A stretch of 64,000 bases of DNA from Actinernus sp. WN-2022 (GCA_030867875.1 JAOWCC010000577.1:145940344-146004343); one strand, 5' to 3'. Counted from the first letter of the stretch, positions 43,011 to 53,820 are shown. Translations and numbers: made by a program. Notes: a model not told the origin generated them from the letters alone.

Positions 43011-43847
43011 GAGTAATTTATGTTATCATGATCCGTACGGCCCCTCGCGCGCTTTCTTTTCAAAATTATTTACACGAAACGTCACGTAATGGAGCCCGTA
43101 CGTGTTTTACGTGTGTGGGCCGGAAAAAGCCATCCGGCTACCACTGCTCGATTATTTGCTTGTTGTTTTGCCATTCGAAAGTGGTCACATGATAAAATAC
43201 TACTGACTCAGTAAGGTCGGGTCGGATGGGAAAATATTTGGCTCTCGGTCAATTTGTAGGGACCGACTGCACGTCATGACCTCCTCTAGCCCAATATTTT
43301 CCCGTCCGGACTTCCCTTAGTCAATAAGTACCGAGCTTTATCGATACCCATGGATAGGCCGCGCGCCTAAAAGATTTTAAAGTCCATCATGCAATGCGAG
43401 CAAAACGGGGTAGCCATGTGACTACATTTTCGTACATGCAGTTAGAGACCTTTTGTGATTTTAATAGCTGTAAAAATATATGAGTTTGGTCGTAAAATTC
43501 ATCTGCTAGATTGTATTTCACAAAAGCAACTGTGGAGTCGTACACACAGTACATCTATAGTGTCCCTGCTATCGGTTGACTCCGTAAAATGTCGTCACGC
43601 TGTTTTACCGTATATACAAATAACTGTGCTTTTCGCAATATATTAGAGGAATTGGATCAAATTTATATATTAATTCTTTTTAGGTGGTCTATAAATCGAA
43701 TATATACATATATATATATAAGTAGAACAATCCATTATAATCAGTGAATTAAATTGATAATTAAAGTATAGAGCATGCACAATTATATTTGTTGCTTGTG
43801 CTTACGTTAGTTTATCTAAGAATTTGTTGGGATAGAAATTCGAAGTC
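43011..43847. other. Unassigned DNA, no gene seen
   Basis: AT-rich with a short TA run near 43700. A small hairpin-like pair AAAATATTTGGC and CCAATATTTTCCC lies at 43230-43300. No supported exon. Confidence 0.4.
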
Positions 43848-43940
43848 GGATAGATAGATAGATAGATAACCTTTATTTAAACACGATTAATGTAAAAGCT
43901 GAAAGCTTGTGGGGTCGTGTAAAAGAAATGTTTATAAAAT
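43848..43940 (-). mobile_element. LINE 3' tail with (GATA)n
   Basis: A GATA microsatellite is followed by ACCTTTATTTAAACACGATT, the mirror of a CR1/L2-like 3' end (TAAATAAAGGT plus repeat), as at LINE G. Only the tail is present. Confidence 0.5.
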
Positions 43941-44317
43941 TAAATAAAAACACTATCAAATTGAGAAGTCGGATTTACACTGTCGCGTATTTTTTATACA
44001 CCTGTTTCAAAAAGGTTGTCCCGGACAAGTGGCAAACGACATACCCAGACCGAAATGAATTGTGGTTAAAGCTATAAGTCTGTTGAATTCGTTTGTTTTT
44101 GGAGTATTAAAGTGCTTCTAACCCTTCTTGACATTTTTCTACCTATGAACCTTTGAAAGGTTTTGAGTACTTCTGCGAAGAAATTTTTGGTTTAAAAAGA
44201 ATACTCTATGTTCTACGCTTGTTTGAAATGTTGAAAAATTGACCTTTCCTGACCCATGACCGCGTTAGAAAAAGCCTGGGTCGATTCCCGGGTCGACGTC
44301 ATCTCATTAATGCATTA

Positions 44318-44505
44318 TTCTCACCAGGGGAATCCGCATACAATAGCCAAAATTTACAGGTCTCATACAATTTGAACCACTGCGCGTGGCCCGTGGAATG
44401 TCTTACATAGCCGCATGTAGTTCTGCATATAAATATACCCCGGATTTCCTAGTTATTACAGTCTTTTCAATCCGAACATTGCGAGAGACACACAACTGAC
44501 TTCGT
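44318..44505 (+). repeat. DIRS direct repeat A1 with TATA-like promoter
   Basis: Nearly identical to A2 at 50563-50745. Holds CATATAAATATACC, a TATA-like box about 30 bp ahead of TTATTACAGTC, so it probably contains the element's promoter. Confidence 0.88.
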
Positions 44506-44554
44506 CGTTTCCCTGTTCATCGCTGTGCACCCTCGTAGTGTTCGTAATACTAGT

Positions 44555-44827
44555 ATGGCACAGGTTCCTGTCCTCCCGGGCGCTAACAGAGTCCAAGCGG
44601 CTTTAGCCCATGCACCAGCTCAAGCACCGGCTCCAGCACCGGCTCAGGCAGTAGTTCAACCACCAGTCCAGGCAGTAGTTCAAGCACCAGTTCAACCAGT
44701 TCAAGCTCCGGCTCAAGCAGTAGTTCCAGCAAATGCAGCTCAAGCAGTTCAAGCGCCAGCTCAAGCAGTTGTCGCAGCTATTCCGCCTCAGGAACCTGCA
44801 GCAGCAGCAGAAGCAGTATCTGAAGTG
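44555..44827 (+). CDS. DIRS gag-like exon 1 (Ala/Gln/Pro-rich)
   Basis: ATG at 44555 opens MAQVPVLPGANRVQ, then a low-complexity Ala/Gln/Pro/Val run. At 44828 a donor-like GTG|GTTAGT could join in phase 0 to AACAGAG|GATAAT at 46025, giving a gag with an intron that contains the minisatellite 44924-45795. If unspliced, the frame ends at 44887. The splice is an inference. Confidence 0.55.
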
Positions 44828-44923
44828 GTTAGTATTGCTGGTTGTATATATTTTCAGCTGTCGGTGCTCGCGGTTATTCAGTATTGAAACAGATTTTAGT
44901 TCTCTTTGAATGTTTGCAACGGT

Positions 44924-45795
44924 TTGACCTCGCTCGTATTATTTATAACACATTCCAGTTTGATTGGCAATGTTTTGCAACGGGTTGACCTCGCTGGTAT
45001 TTTTATAACAAAATTTAGTTGGTTTTGCAATGTTTTTTTTTGCGACGGGTTGACCTCGCTGGTATTATTACAACACATTCTAGTTTGATTTGCAATGTTT
45101 TGCGACGGGTTGTCCTCGCTGGTATTATTATGGCACAGTCCAGTTTGATTTGCAATGTTTGCGACGGGTTGACCTCGCTGGTATTATAAAAACACATTCT
45201 AGTTTGATTTGCAATATTTTGCGACGGGTTGACCTCGCTGGTATTTTATTATAACACATTCCAGTTTGATTTGCAATGTTTTGCGGCGGGTTGACCTCGC
45301 GGGTATTATCTTAACACATTCTAGTTTGATTTGCAATGGTTTTTTTGCGACGGGTTGACCTCGCTGGTATTATTATCACACATTCCAGTTTGATGCCGAG
45401 TTTGCAATGTTTTGCGACGGGTTGACCTCGCTGGTATTATTATCACACATTCCAGTTTGATTTGCAATGTTTTGCGACGGGATGACCTCGCTGGTATTAT
45501 CTTAACACATTCTAGTTTGATTTGCAATGTTGTTTTTTTTGCGACGGGTTCACCTCGCTGGTATTATTATAACACATTCCAGTTTGATTTGCAATGTTTT
45601 GCGACGGGTTGACCTCGCTGGTTTTATTATAACACATTCCAGTTTGATTTGCAATGTTTTGCGACGGGTTGACCTCGCTGGTTTTATTATAACACATTCC
45701 AGTTTGATTTGCAACGTTTTGCGACGGGTTGACCTCACTGGTGTTATTATCACAAAATTTAGTTGGTTTTTGAATTGTGTGCGACGAGGTGACCT
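44924..45795. repeat. Minisatellite (about 60-bp unit, about 15 copies) inside the DIRS element
   Basis: Units carry GCGACGGGTTGACCTCGCTG, TATTATTATAACACATTC and CAGTTTGATTTGCAATGTTT. Several frames are open on both strands because the unit lacks stops. These ORFs are by-products of the repeat. Confidence 0.93.
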
Positions 45796-46003
45796 CGTAA
45801 TAGGTTTGTTTGAAGTACACACTATCGTCTGGGCTGACCACCCTTGTATGGTTGATTTTCAGTTTTCTATAGGCTGTCTAGATGATGTTTGTGATTCTGA
45901 GAAGTCCAATTTTAATTTGTGTGAGAGATCGATTCATTGCTGCTCTCATTCTTCTACTGGGAATACACTGATATTTTTTGTTCTGTGGTTGTTAGTGACT
46001 GCT

Positions 46004-46522
46004 ATGCGGTCTACTTTAACAGAGGATAATGTGGCTAGGGCTTTGGACACTGTGCGACAATTGGCCAACAGACCAGCACCTTTGGTGGACAATCATGCGC
46101 TCCTCGCCGCATTAGAGCAATTAGCTGACGTGTCTCGTGATTTGGATCATGAAAATAGTAAAATTTTTGCCGCAATCTACAGGCAGTCCCGGCCCCTCGT
46201 GCGCGATCACCGCCTCGCTTCGGTGGTCACTCGCCTACTTGGAGACAAGGACGACCGTCTTGTGGCTACGCAGATAAATAAGTTATTGAAGGAAGAGGCC
46301 CCTCGTCGGTACCAGCAGGAAACAGGGAGCGGGCAAGGGAGCTATTATGAAGGACAGCGCCGTTCCTTCGGTGACGACGGCGGTAGGCGTCCAGGCGGAG
46401 CATGGCGGGGGGCGGTCGCCAACCGCTACGGACCTGGTCGCCCAGGCCAGTTTTCACGCAACAGATGCTTCGGCTGTCATAAACCGGGACATTTTATAGC
46501 ATATTGCCCCAAGCGTTTCTAG
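46004..46522 (+). CDS. DIRS gag-like protein with CCHC zinc knuckle
   Basis: From ATG 46004: helical N-terminal half (MRSTLTEDNVARALDTVRQL), then a Gly/Arg-rich linker and the zinc knuckle CFGCHKPGHFIAYC near the C-terminus. This is a nucleic-acid-binding Gag-like protein that would package the element RNA. The frame is also open upstream through the minisatellite, but that part looks artefactual. Confidence 0.82.
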   Translation: MRSTLTEDNVARALDTVRQLANRPAPLVDNHALLAALEQLADVSRDLDHENSKIFAAIYRQSRPLVRDHRLASVVTRLLGDKDDRLVATQINKLLKEEAPRRYQQETGSGQGSYYEGQRRSFGDDGGRRPGGAWRGAVANRYGPGRPGQFSRNRCFGCHKPGHFIAYCPKRF

Positions 46523-46757
46523 TTAAGTTAGCAGCTACTCTACTTCAACCTAGGAAAATAAAGTACCGATGCACATACCTCTGTATATATTTTTGGTCTG
46601 TCCATCATTATGTCCATTCCTTTTTCGGCGGGTTAATACTCACGGCTCAGCATTCTCCAAGGGGCTATCTATGCCTTTCACCCGGTCCCTGGACGGGGTT
46701 TTGGGGGTTGCTTTGCGGCGGGTGCCTACCCTGTCTTAGAAGTTTCTATGTTCCTTA

Positions 46758-48944
46758 TTGTTCCTCAGGGATCCAAACGTAGAAAAATATTCCATTTTGC
46801 GCCGGAAGAGGTCCAGCTCACAACTAGAGACATATCCTGGTGCGATTGGAAAGGTAGGGCCCGCAGCTCAGCAACCTCGTGCGGTATCCCGTCTTGACGT
46901 TAAAGCTTCCCCTCGGGACCTGACCTTTAGGGACCCCGCTATATTTGTGGCTGGAGAGCTTCATTGTCATCTATCCGAGTGGGAAAGAGTCCTGCATGGC
47001 CAACCCAATAGAGATTTCGTCATGAGTTACCTGCAATCTGGGGTGAATGTGTTTGATTTTTTCGTGCATTTCAAGGGGGAGTTTAAAGGTTTCACCTATG
47101 ATTCGAGTCTGCCCCCTACAGCCATCTTTGGGAACAATACATCCTGTGTCGGTTTTGAACAATTCATTAGTGACACCATATTGGACCGTTTGAAAAATGG
47201 CTCCATGTCTCTCTGGGGAAAGGTGGGAGAGATCACCCCTCCGCACCTCGTCATGCCCATCACTATTGAACCGTTGAAGCCCCGAATGTGCCACGATGAG
47301 CGCTATCTCAACTTGTGGATTAGGGACTCCCCATTTAAGCTCGACTACATTTCCGACCTGCCCAGATATGCTAAAAAGGACCACCTGCAAACAACCATGG
47401 ATGACAAAAGTGGGTACGATCACGTTAAGTTATCCAACGGTAGTCGGACGTATTTTGGCCTCGAGTGGGGTGGGTGGTATTTCGTCTACCACACGATCCC
47501 GTTCGGCTGGAAAGCCAGCGCGTATTTGTATCAAACCATTGGAATGGCCGCCACCAGTTATATCCGCTCGTTAGGCGTGCCTTGCAGCCAGTACATTGAT
47601 GACCGACACATCGGTCAGCTCGCCGTCAGTTATAAACACCGCCCTGACAGTCCTGCGTGGTCCAATTGTGAGCTGGCTGAGGCTGCAGCATTTATTTGCG
47701 CATCCGTTTTGGTGGCTTTGGGATATTTCATCGGTCTAGCGAAGTCATCTTTAGAGCCACATTCCTCGGTAAAATACTTGGGTTTCATTGTGGACTCAGT
47801 GCGGTGTGCATTTATGATTCCCGAAGCCAAGAAAGAAAAAATTGCGTCCCTTAGAGAATCTATACTGGGAAGTTGCTCCGCATCCCTCAAGTCCCTCCAG
47901 CGTCTGGCCGGGAAGATTACCTCCCTTACTATCGCCGTCCCAGCAGCCCAGCTATACGCTAGGGAAATCTACCTTGCCATTGCTCGTTCCTCTAGAAACT
48001 CTCGTGCCATCAAGGTATCGGGTCCTCTAAGGAAAGAAATCGAGTACTGGCGATTCCTCGATTCATGGGACGACTGCCTCCCGTGGCCCCTGGAAAGACA
48101 CACCGTAATCAAAATTTTTAGTGATTCTTCTGACTTTGCTTGGGGCGGAGTTATCCACCCTCCAGACGGTCCTCCTTTCTCGATTCATGATTACTGGGGC
48201 GAGAATGATCGTTCTTACCCAATAGTGGTCAAGGAGGCGAAAGCTCTTCTTATGGTTCTGCATGCTGGGAAAGACCGCATCGCGAACAGCCGTATTGATG
48301 TCCATACAGACAATATGGCTTTCGTGCACTCGTGGCGCAAGCAGGGAGGTAGGAACAGAGAGCTTAACGACGTGCTTAAGCAGCTCTACTCCACGCTGTT
48401 ATCATGTAAGGCTATGGTCTCGTTTCACTACATTCCCTCCGAGCGCAACCCAGCAGACTTGCCTTCACGGGAGTTGTCCGACAAAGACTGTTCATTAACC
48501 AAGAGCGCGTGGGCAGAACTGGAAGAGCAATATGGACCTCACACTATAGATTTGATGTCTCTCGATTCCAATGCTCGCAGAGACTCTTCGGGCCATATCC
48601 TCAGACACTTCACTCCATTCCCTACCCCCATGTCACAGGATGTTAACATCTTCGCCCAACACATTGCCCCGGCAGAAAACGCCTACGTTTTCCCACCATT
48701 TGTCCTTGTTGGGCCAGTACTAAAATTTCTTCGGGAATCCAGATGCACGTTTACCATTGTCGTGCCGAAGCTACACCCTCTTCCCTTTTGGTGGCCTTTG
48801 ATTTGCTCATACGCTCAATCGTCTTTTCTACTGGAAAGAAAGGGCGACGCGCAGATTCTACTCTTCCCTTCGACTCAAGGATCATTTATCACAAAACCCC
48901 TCCAATGGGATTTGGTGGCTTTTAGGGTAGCAATCAGTGACTAG
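46758..48944 (+). CDS. DIRS reverse transcriptase / RNase H
   Basis: About 728 open codons. After LTFRDPAIFVAGELHCH come the RT fingers (PITIEPLKPRMCHDERYLN), palm (TTMDDKSGYDHVKL) and the catalytic box QYIDDRHIG at about residues 280-290. RNase H follows: IFSDSSDFAWGG, VVKEAKALLMVL, DVHTDNMAFVHSW and ERNPADLPSR. The tail (SLDSNARRDSSG, YVFPPFVLVGPVLKFLRE) is usual in DIRS and related pol proteins. Copies the element RNA; acts in the nucleus or cytoplasm. The first ATG of this frame is unclear: it starts after TTCCTCAG, which could be a splice acceptor. No stop or frameshift inside. Confidence 0.9.
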   Translation: MFLRDPNVEKYSILRRKRSSSQLETYPGAIGKVGPAAQQPRAVSRLDVKASPRDLTFRDPAIFVAGELHCHLSEWERVLHGQPNRDFVMSYLQSGVNVFDFFVHFKGEFKGFTYDSSLPPTAIFGNNTSCVGFEQFISDTILDRLKNGSMSLWGKVGEITPPHLVMPITIEPLKPRMCHDERYLNLWIRDSPFKLDYISDLPRYAKKDHLQTTMDDKSGYDHVKLSNGSRTYFGLEWGGWYFVYHTIPFGWKASAYLYQTIGMAATSYIRSLGVPCSQYIDDRHIGQLAVSYKHRPDSPAWSNCELAEAAAFICASVLVALGYFIGLAKSSLEPHSSVKYLGFIVDSVRCAFMIPEAKKEKIASLRESILGSCSASLKSLQRLAGKITSLTIAVPAAQLYAREIYLAIARSSRNSRAIKVSGPLRKEIEYWRFLDSWDDCLPWPLERHTVIKIFSDSSDFAWGGVIHPPDGPPFSIHDYWGENDRSYPIVVKEAKALLMVLHAGKDRIANSRIDVHTDNMAFVHSWRKQGGRNRELNDVLKQLYSTLLSCKAMVSFHYIPSERNPADLPSRELSDKDCSLTKSAWAELEEQYGPHTIDLMSLDSNARRDSSGHILRHFTPFPTPMSQDVNIFAQHIAPAENAYVFPPFVLVGPVLKFLRESRCTFTIVVPKLHPLPFWWPLICSYAQSSFLLERKGDAQILLFPSTQGSFITKPLQWDLVAFRVAISD

Positions 48945-49106
48945 AGTATCTCGATTTTCATTATATTTTTTTTGGTTTGCTAGAACCGGCGTCCTCGTAT
49001 ATGGAGACCGGCAGCCTTATGCCCTGAATGCGCCTATCTCAACGATGACCAATTCAACTTCTGTCAGAGGTGTGGATTTCGGGTAGAGTAAAAGTAAACA
49101 GGTTTC

Positions 49107-50325
49107 TGTAGACATACACATCATCAATAAGAGACTGTCAGAGCTGAGGGACGCGAAAGCCGCCAAGCCATATGAGAAACAGAAGTCCGCACTCCATCGG
49201 GAGTTTCTGGAGGTTCTTGCTGCCCTACCATTACCGAAGTCATTGGGTTCGGCCTCTCCTGCGGATATCTTGACCTTCCTCGTTTGGAAAGACAAGGCAG
49301 GGCGTACAAAAGTCCACAAAACAGATTGCCCAACTTTAGGAACAGCAAAGCGCGGTTCTTGCTCCTGTCCGTTAAGGCTCTCCGCGGGATCTGTGGATAA
49401 CCTGATCGGGAAACTCAGATCGATCTTCGTAAGCGCTGGACTCGGGGGAGAATGGGATGATAGGCTAGGGACGGGAAATCCTGCATCCCACCCCTCGGTT
49501 AAGAACTACTTAGCGGCCATAAAGGAGGAACAGGCAATGGCGAGAATCCGCCCGCACAAGGCCATCCCTTTGTTTATAAATAAATTGAGCCTACTGGCAG
49601 AGTATATATTCGAGCTTCTGCGTGGGCCAGACGTTCCCCCCATATCCATGTACATTTACAGTCGGGATTTGTGCTTCTTCGTCGTAGATTTCTTTTCTGT
49701 TGCTCAGACCTAGGCAGGCTGCTTTCTAAGGAAACACTTCTTTTTTCCTGACAAGTCAGGCATCCTGTTTAAACAAGGCTTTGGTAAGACTTTGCGGGGA
49801 AATGCGGTCAACACGTTCGCGGTGCGGCGGTGCCACAACCTCACCATTTGTCCAGTTACAAACTTTGAGCGATACCTTACGCTGTGTAGGCTGATGCTCA
49901 TCGACTTGAGCTCGGGTTTTTTATTTCGGGCAACGAAAGGTAACAGCGTGCTCGGTGAGCCATTTGTTGGATCTGCAGTCCATTCCCGACTCAAATACTA
50001 CCTGCGAAAGTCGAATATTGACGAGGGGGAAACCCCACATAGTTTCCGCACCGGGTGTTCTATCACGCTCGCTCTACTCGGGGTACGCAAGGAAGAAATC
50101 GCGCAGCATGTGGGCTGGTCTAGCACTGCCATGGTGGACCACTACAACGAACTCAGCGACGTTCTGAGGCCTGATGGCTCTGCCAATGTGCTGGCTACCT
50201 GTGCGTCCGGTACCGACCTCTCCGAGACCGTAGAGGCTTATAACCCTCGGGATAACATCACCGCCTACACACCGGCAGTTTTACCTTTACTGAACCACCA
50301 AAGTCCTGAATCTTGGTCCCCATAA
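49107..50325 (+). pseudogene. DIRS tyrosine recombinase (one in-frame stop)
   Basis: One frame runs from about 49107 (VDIHIINKRLSELRDAKAAK) to 50325, with a single TAG at 49711-49713 in the linker between the core-binding and catalytic domains. The catalytic part has the R..H-x-x-R..Y arrangement: AVRRCHNLTI, HSFRTGCSITLALLG, IAQHVGWSSTAMVDHYNEL, with the nucleophilic Tyr in DHY. It would integrate the circular cDNA. A Cys-rich piece just upstream (CPECAYLNDDQFNFCQRCGF, 49020-49080) lies in another frame and may be a lost or spliced N-terminal zinc ribbon. The stop makes this copy probably inactive unless read through. Confidence 0.88.
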
Positions 50326-50481
50326 CGCTTTCCGTATTTTGTAATGATCTATACTATGTGTCGCTTGGAATACAGGGTATCAGCCAGTGTTCAGTTTTAA
50401 GTTTTCTGAGTTTTGGGAGGATGCACCATAGGGTCAGGGGAGACCACTATCTCACGTTCGCAAGGACATCTGGGAGCACGT

Positions 50482-50891
50482 GCCGTAGGGCCGTCTTCTT
50501 CCCATAACTACATTTAGCCCCTGGCTTTGTTAGCGGGAGCCCCTGGAGAAAATATATTACTATTCTCACCAGGGGAATCCGCATACAATAGCCAAAATTT
50601 ACAGGTCTCATACAATTTGAACCACTGCGCGTGGCCCGTGGAATGTCTTACATAGCCGCATGTAGTTCTGCATATAAATATACCCCGGATTTCCTAGTTA
50701 TTACAGTCTCTTCAATCCGAACGTTGTGAGAGAGACACAACTTCGTCGGCCCACCCACCTCCCCACAGCGATGAGCCTTAAACGATCCCAAGGAGCTCCC
50801 GCTCTCTCTCGCCGTAGGGCCGTCTTCTTCCCAAAACTACATTTAGCCCCTGGCTTTGTTAGCGGGAGCCCCTGGAGAAAATATATTACTA
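50482..50891 (+). repeat. DIRS 3' terminal block B1-A2-B2
   Basis: B1 50482-50562 and B2 50811-50891 share GCCGTAGGGCCGTCTTCTTC through AAAATATATTACTA. A2 50563-50745 sits between them with a unique 65-bp spacer before B2. The B end TTACTA joins directly to the A start TTCTCACC, the junction expected in a circular intermediate. Confidence 0.9.
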
Positions 50892-51370
50892 TCCTCCATG
50901 GCGCCTTTCTATCACAACTACATCGATTTATAGAAAATATACACAGTTTGTGAATTGTTAGTAAAGAAAAAAGTCATTTTAGACAAAATGCTAAGTATTT
51001 ATTCAAATTATTGCAAAGTCGAATTAATGAGATGACGTCTACCCGGTAATCGACCCAGGCTTTTTCTAGCGCGGTCATGGGTCAGGCAAGGTCAATTTCC
51101 CACCATTTCAAACAAGCGTAGAACATTGAGTATTCTTTGTAAACCAACAATTTCTTCGCAAAAGTACTCAAAACCTTTCAAAGGTTCAAAGGCAGAAAAA
51201 TGTCAAGAAGGGTTAGAAGCACTTTAATGGTTTCATTCGAATGGATTTTCGAATTGCACCGTATTCCATCCCGCATTAGCTGCCGCCAGTTATAATGACA
51301 ATCCTTTGTCGCTTGTTGCTCGTCCGTGACAACCTTATTTGAAATAGGTGTATACGTAAAACGTGCGTCA

Positions 51371-52410
51371 CGAAAACGTCAGTAATTCATTAATAATTCA
51401 CGAAGGAAAAACAAAGGAAATCACTGAGCGATAAGTGATCTGTAAATCTGATACAGATTTCGTCCTGATTTACATAAACTTTTGCCTCGTTTTTCTCGGC
51501 CAAAATAAGTCGTATCGCCAAAATAACTGAAAACACGACTCCATACATCTGTCCGTGCTTTCTCGGATTTACAAACTCTCGTTTTCAGCTCGATAAAGCA
51601 CGGACACTCATTCTTGTAATTTAAAACTTACGGTTTTAAAATCATGGTCAGTTATTCGCGTAAAAAAATCGTTTTTGCTTCCTTTTTTATGCACGTTTCA
51701 CGTACATGAACGTAGAGAAGAACACGACAGTGGCAGTGTTAATAGCGACAAATCTGTTGGTGGTCTACAAAGAACACTGTTCTGGGCCAAGTTCTTCAAA
51801 ACGCAATCAAGCTAATCCAGGAAAACGGTAATCTTTAGTTTGATTTGCTAACTTGTTTTCTAACTGTAATCCTCGCCACGAGAGTCGAGGTTGATTCCCA
51901 AGCCATTTTTCTCACTGCCTAGTTCTACGAATCTTATAACAACTTGATACACTGACATGTTTATTGTTCACCAAGCCACAAAATTGTAGTTTTACGTGCG
52001 ACATAAAAATGCTTGGAGATACGGTAATTCATACCTTGGTGAATAATAAACAAAATATTACATACGGTTTTATCTTCTCGTGGTTCTATTAATTATTACA
52101 GGTAGACCATGACTACCCACTGTTCGCGTGAGAAAAACAGCTACTCTTCTAAGCAGCTTATTGTACTGATTGCCGTTTGTTTTCTTTCCTATTACCTCTA
52201 GCTTATTTACCCAACAGAAGCATGATCGGGGCCTAACGGGGAAAGGGACGGCTGTCTCGCACGCTATTGTTGCTAAGCATACCAACTGATTGGCTCCGTG
52301 CCATAGCTCGCTGTCGAGCTTGTTGTTGGGCCTGCTCTCCGTTTTGTATATCACTTGCTTGTTTGTACAGTCGAACGGCTGTCTCCAAAGAACCCTAAGA
52401 AATTGATGGA
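51371..52410. other. Unassigned DNA, no gene seen
   Basis: No supported exon on either strand. Runs of A/T and short inverted motifs only. Confidence 0.4.
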
Positions 52411-52419
52411 AAGTAGGAA

Positions 52420-52652
52420 ACGTAAATAAAACAACGACGAAGATTTTGAGCAGGAAAACAAGAGCAAAACTCCTACAAATGGAAAAAGGAAAGCTGTAAA
52501 TGCAGGGAAAGAAAAATGCAAGACCAGAAAGTGGTCAGACGCCGAAGTTGACGAAATGATAGATCTGCTAGAAGAGAGTTTGCTTTGGGATGTTTCAAGC
52601 AAAGATTATCACCTCAGGAACAAGAGAGAAAGGGGCCTACGAAGGGTTATGG
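52420..52652 (+). CDS. Myb/SANT-like (MADF-type) DNA-binding exon, partial or pseudogene
   Basis: After a stop at 52437-52439 (RKRK*NNDED) the frame reads a Lys-rich linker and RKWSDAEVDEMIDLLEESLL then LWDVSSKDYHLRNK. This has the first Trp and helix pattern of the Myb/SANT-like domain found in Harbinger-associated proteins and in host genes derived from them. It ends at a donor-like ATGG|GTATGT (52653). The start exon and the rest of the domain were not found. Either a host gene exon or a transposon remnant. Confidence 0.55.
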
Positions 52653-53640
52653 GTATGTAAATATTGATCCCCGAATCCTTTGCGATATCACTGTACTATC
52701 CAACATGTTGGACGATGTTGGATCCCTTTGAATGGATTGTACTAGCAATATTTATTTAGTGAAAGAGATACTCAAAAGACAAACATGCACTGCACACTTC
52801 ACGTGCACACCATCTCTTAATGGTGATGGCTGTTAGATCGGCGAGTTAACTTTATCGCATACTAAAACCATAGGGATGCAAAAGAAATTGCTGACAAACA
52901 TAATACAATCACTACCCTGGATGCCAGAGGTTCTACTGCCATTTCTTAGCCAAAGTTTAGGCGCAAAGCGGCGAGGAACGAAGTGAGTTAACTGCGGGAG
53001 AACCTCCAGGCGCCCCAAGCATGTGTCCGCCGATCCAATCAGATATCGTTATATGTCTTCCGAGTCAGAATTTGATCCTGGCCCTCTGATTGGCCTAGAG
53101 CAAATTGATTTCTAACGACTGCTGCGATTGGATCACAGCCGTAGCAGATTGTGAAACCAGTTTCCATTGTTTACATGCTGAACCCGTCGCTGGAGTTCGC
53201 ACGAGTTCCCCATATCACGTCAGACCACCGAATAAAAGGAGTGTGGTAAATATGCTAGTCATGAACTTGCTAGTTGCGAGTTGCGAATCCAAAATCCTAA
53301 CCCTACATTTAAAAATACCCTAACCGTCAACAACGGGTGCTCACTCATTTAGCTCACTGAATTTATGGTGTTTAGAGCTAGTCACTAATGAGTTTTTAGG
53401 GCTAGATCACTAAACAACACATGCTTCTCCGTTCTCCCTATATATATGAACTAATGCAAATCCTAACCCTACATTTAAACTGAATACCCTAACCGTGTTT
53501 AGAGCTAGTCCTTAATTTAGGGTTTTAGAAATACATCACCGCTAATCCAAATCCTAACCCTACATTTAAAAATACAACTCGCAACTTGCAACTAGCAACT
53601 TTATGACTAACAATATACCTGTACCCGAATAAAAGGTACT
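52653..53640. other. Unassigned DNA with a short repeated motif
   Basis: 53280-53590 repeats CCTAACCCTACATTTAAA with AATACCCTAACCGT three times, related to 15160-15205 and 27265-27320. It only superficially resembles telomeric DNA. No exon seen. Confidence 0.5.
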
Positions 53641-53709
53641 GCGATCCTTGCGAAAGGAAGATTTAAGTTATTTCGGTTCTCTGAAAGAGATGGCTTTTTC
53701 TGGAGTGTC

Positions 53710-53820
53710 GAGGTCACGTGGTCACCAGAGAAGATGGCGGCGTTTTTAGTCACGCTCTGCGTTGTTACCGTAATTTTTTGTAAATTTCAATCTTCTTGCA
53801 AGTTTTATAGCTACGAACCT
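53710..53820 (+). promoter_or_regulatory. Promoter-like site (E-box plus YY1-like motif) ahead of a short ORF
   Basis: GGTCACGTGGTCACC contains the E-box CACGTG, and AAGATGGCGGCG is a YY1-type motif that also supplies an ATG (53734). This pair is common at TATA-less animal start sites. The ORF starts MAAFLVTLCVVTVIFCKF, a possible hydrophobic leader, but it runs straight into foldback H, so any gene here is broken. Confidence 0.35.

Larger units (their letters stand above)
44318..50892 (+). mobile_element. DIRS/Ngaro-like tyrosine-recombinase retrotransposon with split direct repeats
   Basis: The order is A1 (44318-44505), gag-like, RT/RNase H, tyrosine recombinase, B1 (50482-50562), A2 (50563-50745), spacer, B2 (50811-50891). 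This A1-body-B1A2B2 layout is the split-direct-repeat arrangement of Ngaro/PAT-type elements. A1 and A2 differ at very few bases, as do B1 and B2, so the insertion is recent. There is no target duplication, as expected for recombinase-mediated insertion. Coding regions are almost intact (one stop in the recombinase). Confidence 0.92.
43985..51370. mobile_element. Foldback element H, copy 1, split by the DIRS element
   Basis: The left part (43985-44317) and right part (50892-51370) are inverted copies: GTGCTTCTAACCCTTCTTGAC with its inverse, and the CATGACCGCG..CTGGGTCGAT..GACGTCATCTCATTAA arm. A second copy at 53815-54262 shows the empty centre (CATTAATGCATTGTTCCCCATGGCGCC region), which marks the DIRS insertion point. 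Confidence 0.8.

Noticed and set aside
44896..45841. Several long ORFs on both strands with repeats such as HSSLICNVLRRVDLAG
   Set aside because: They are translations of the minisatellite in the DIRS element. The unit simply lacks stops in several frames.
52880..52925. A 14-base match to the intron part of the NPHP3 array (CATAATACAATCAC)
   Set aside because: Too short and without neighbouring similarity. Probably chance.
53280..53590. Interstitial telomere (CCCTAA repeats)
   Set aside because: CCTAACCC occurs only as part of a longer, non-hexameric motif.
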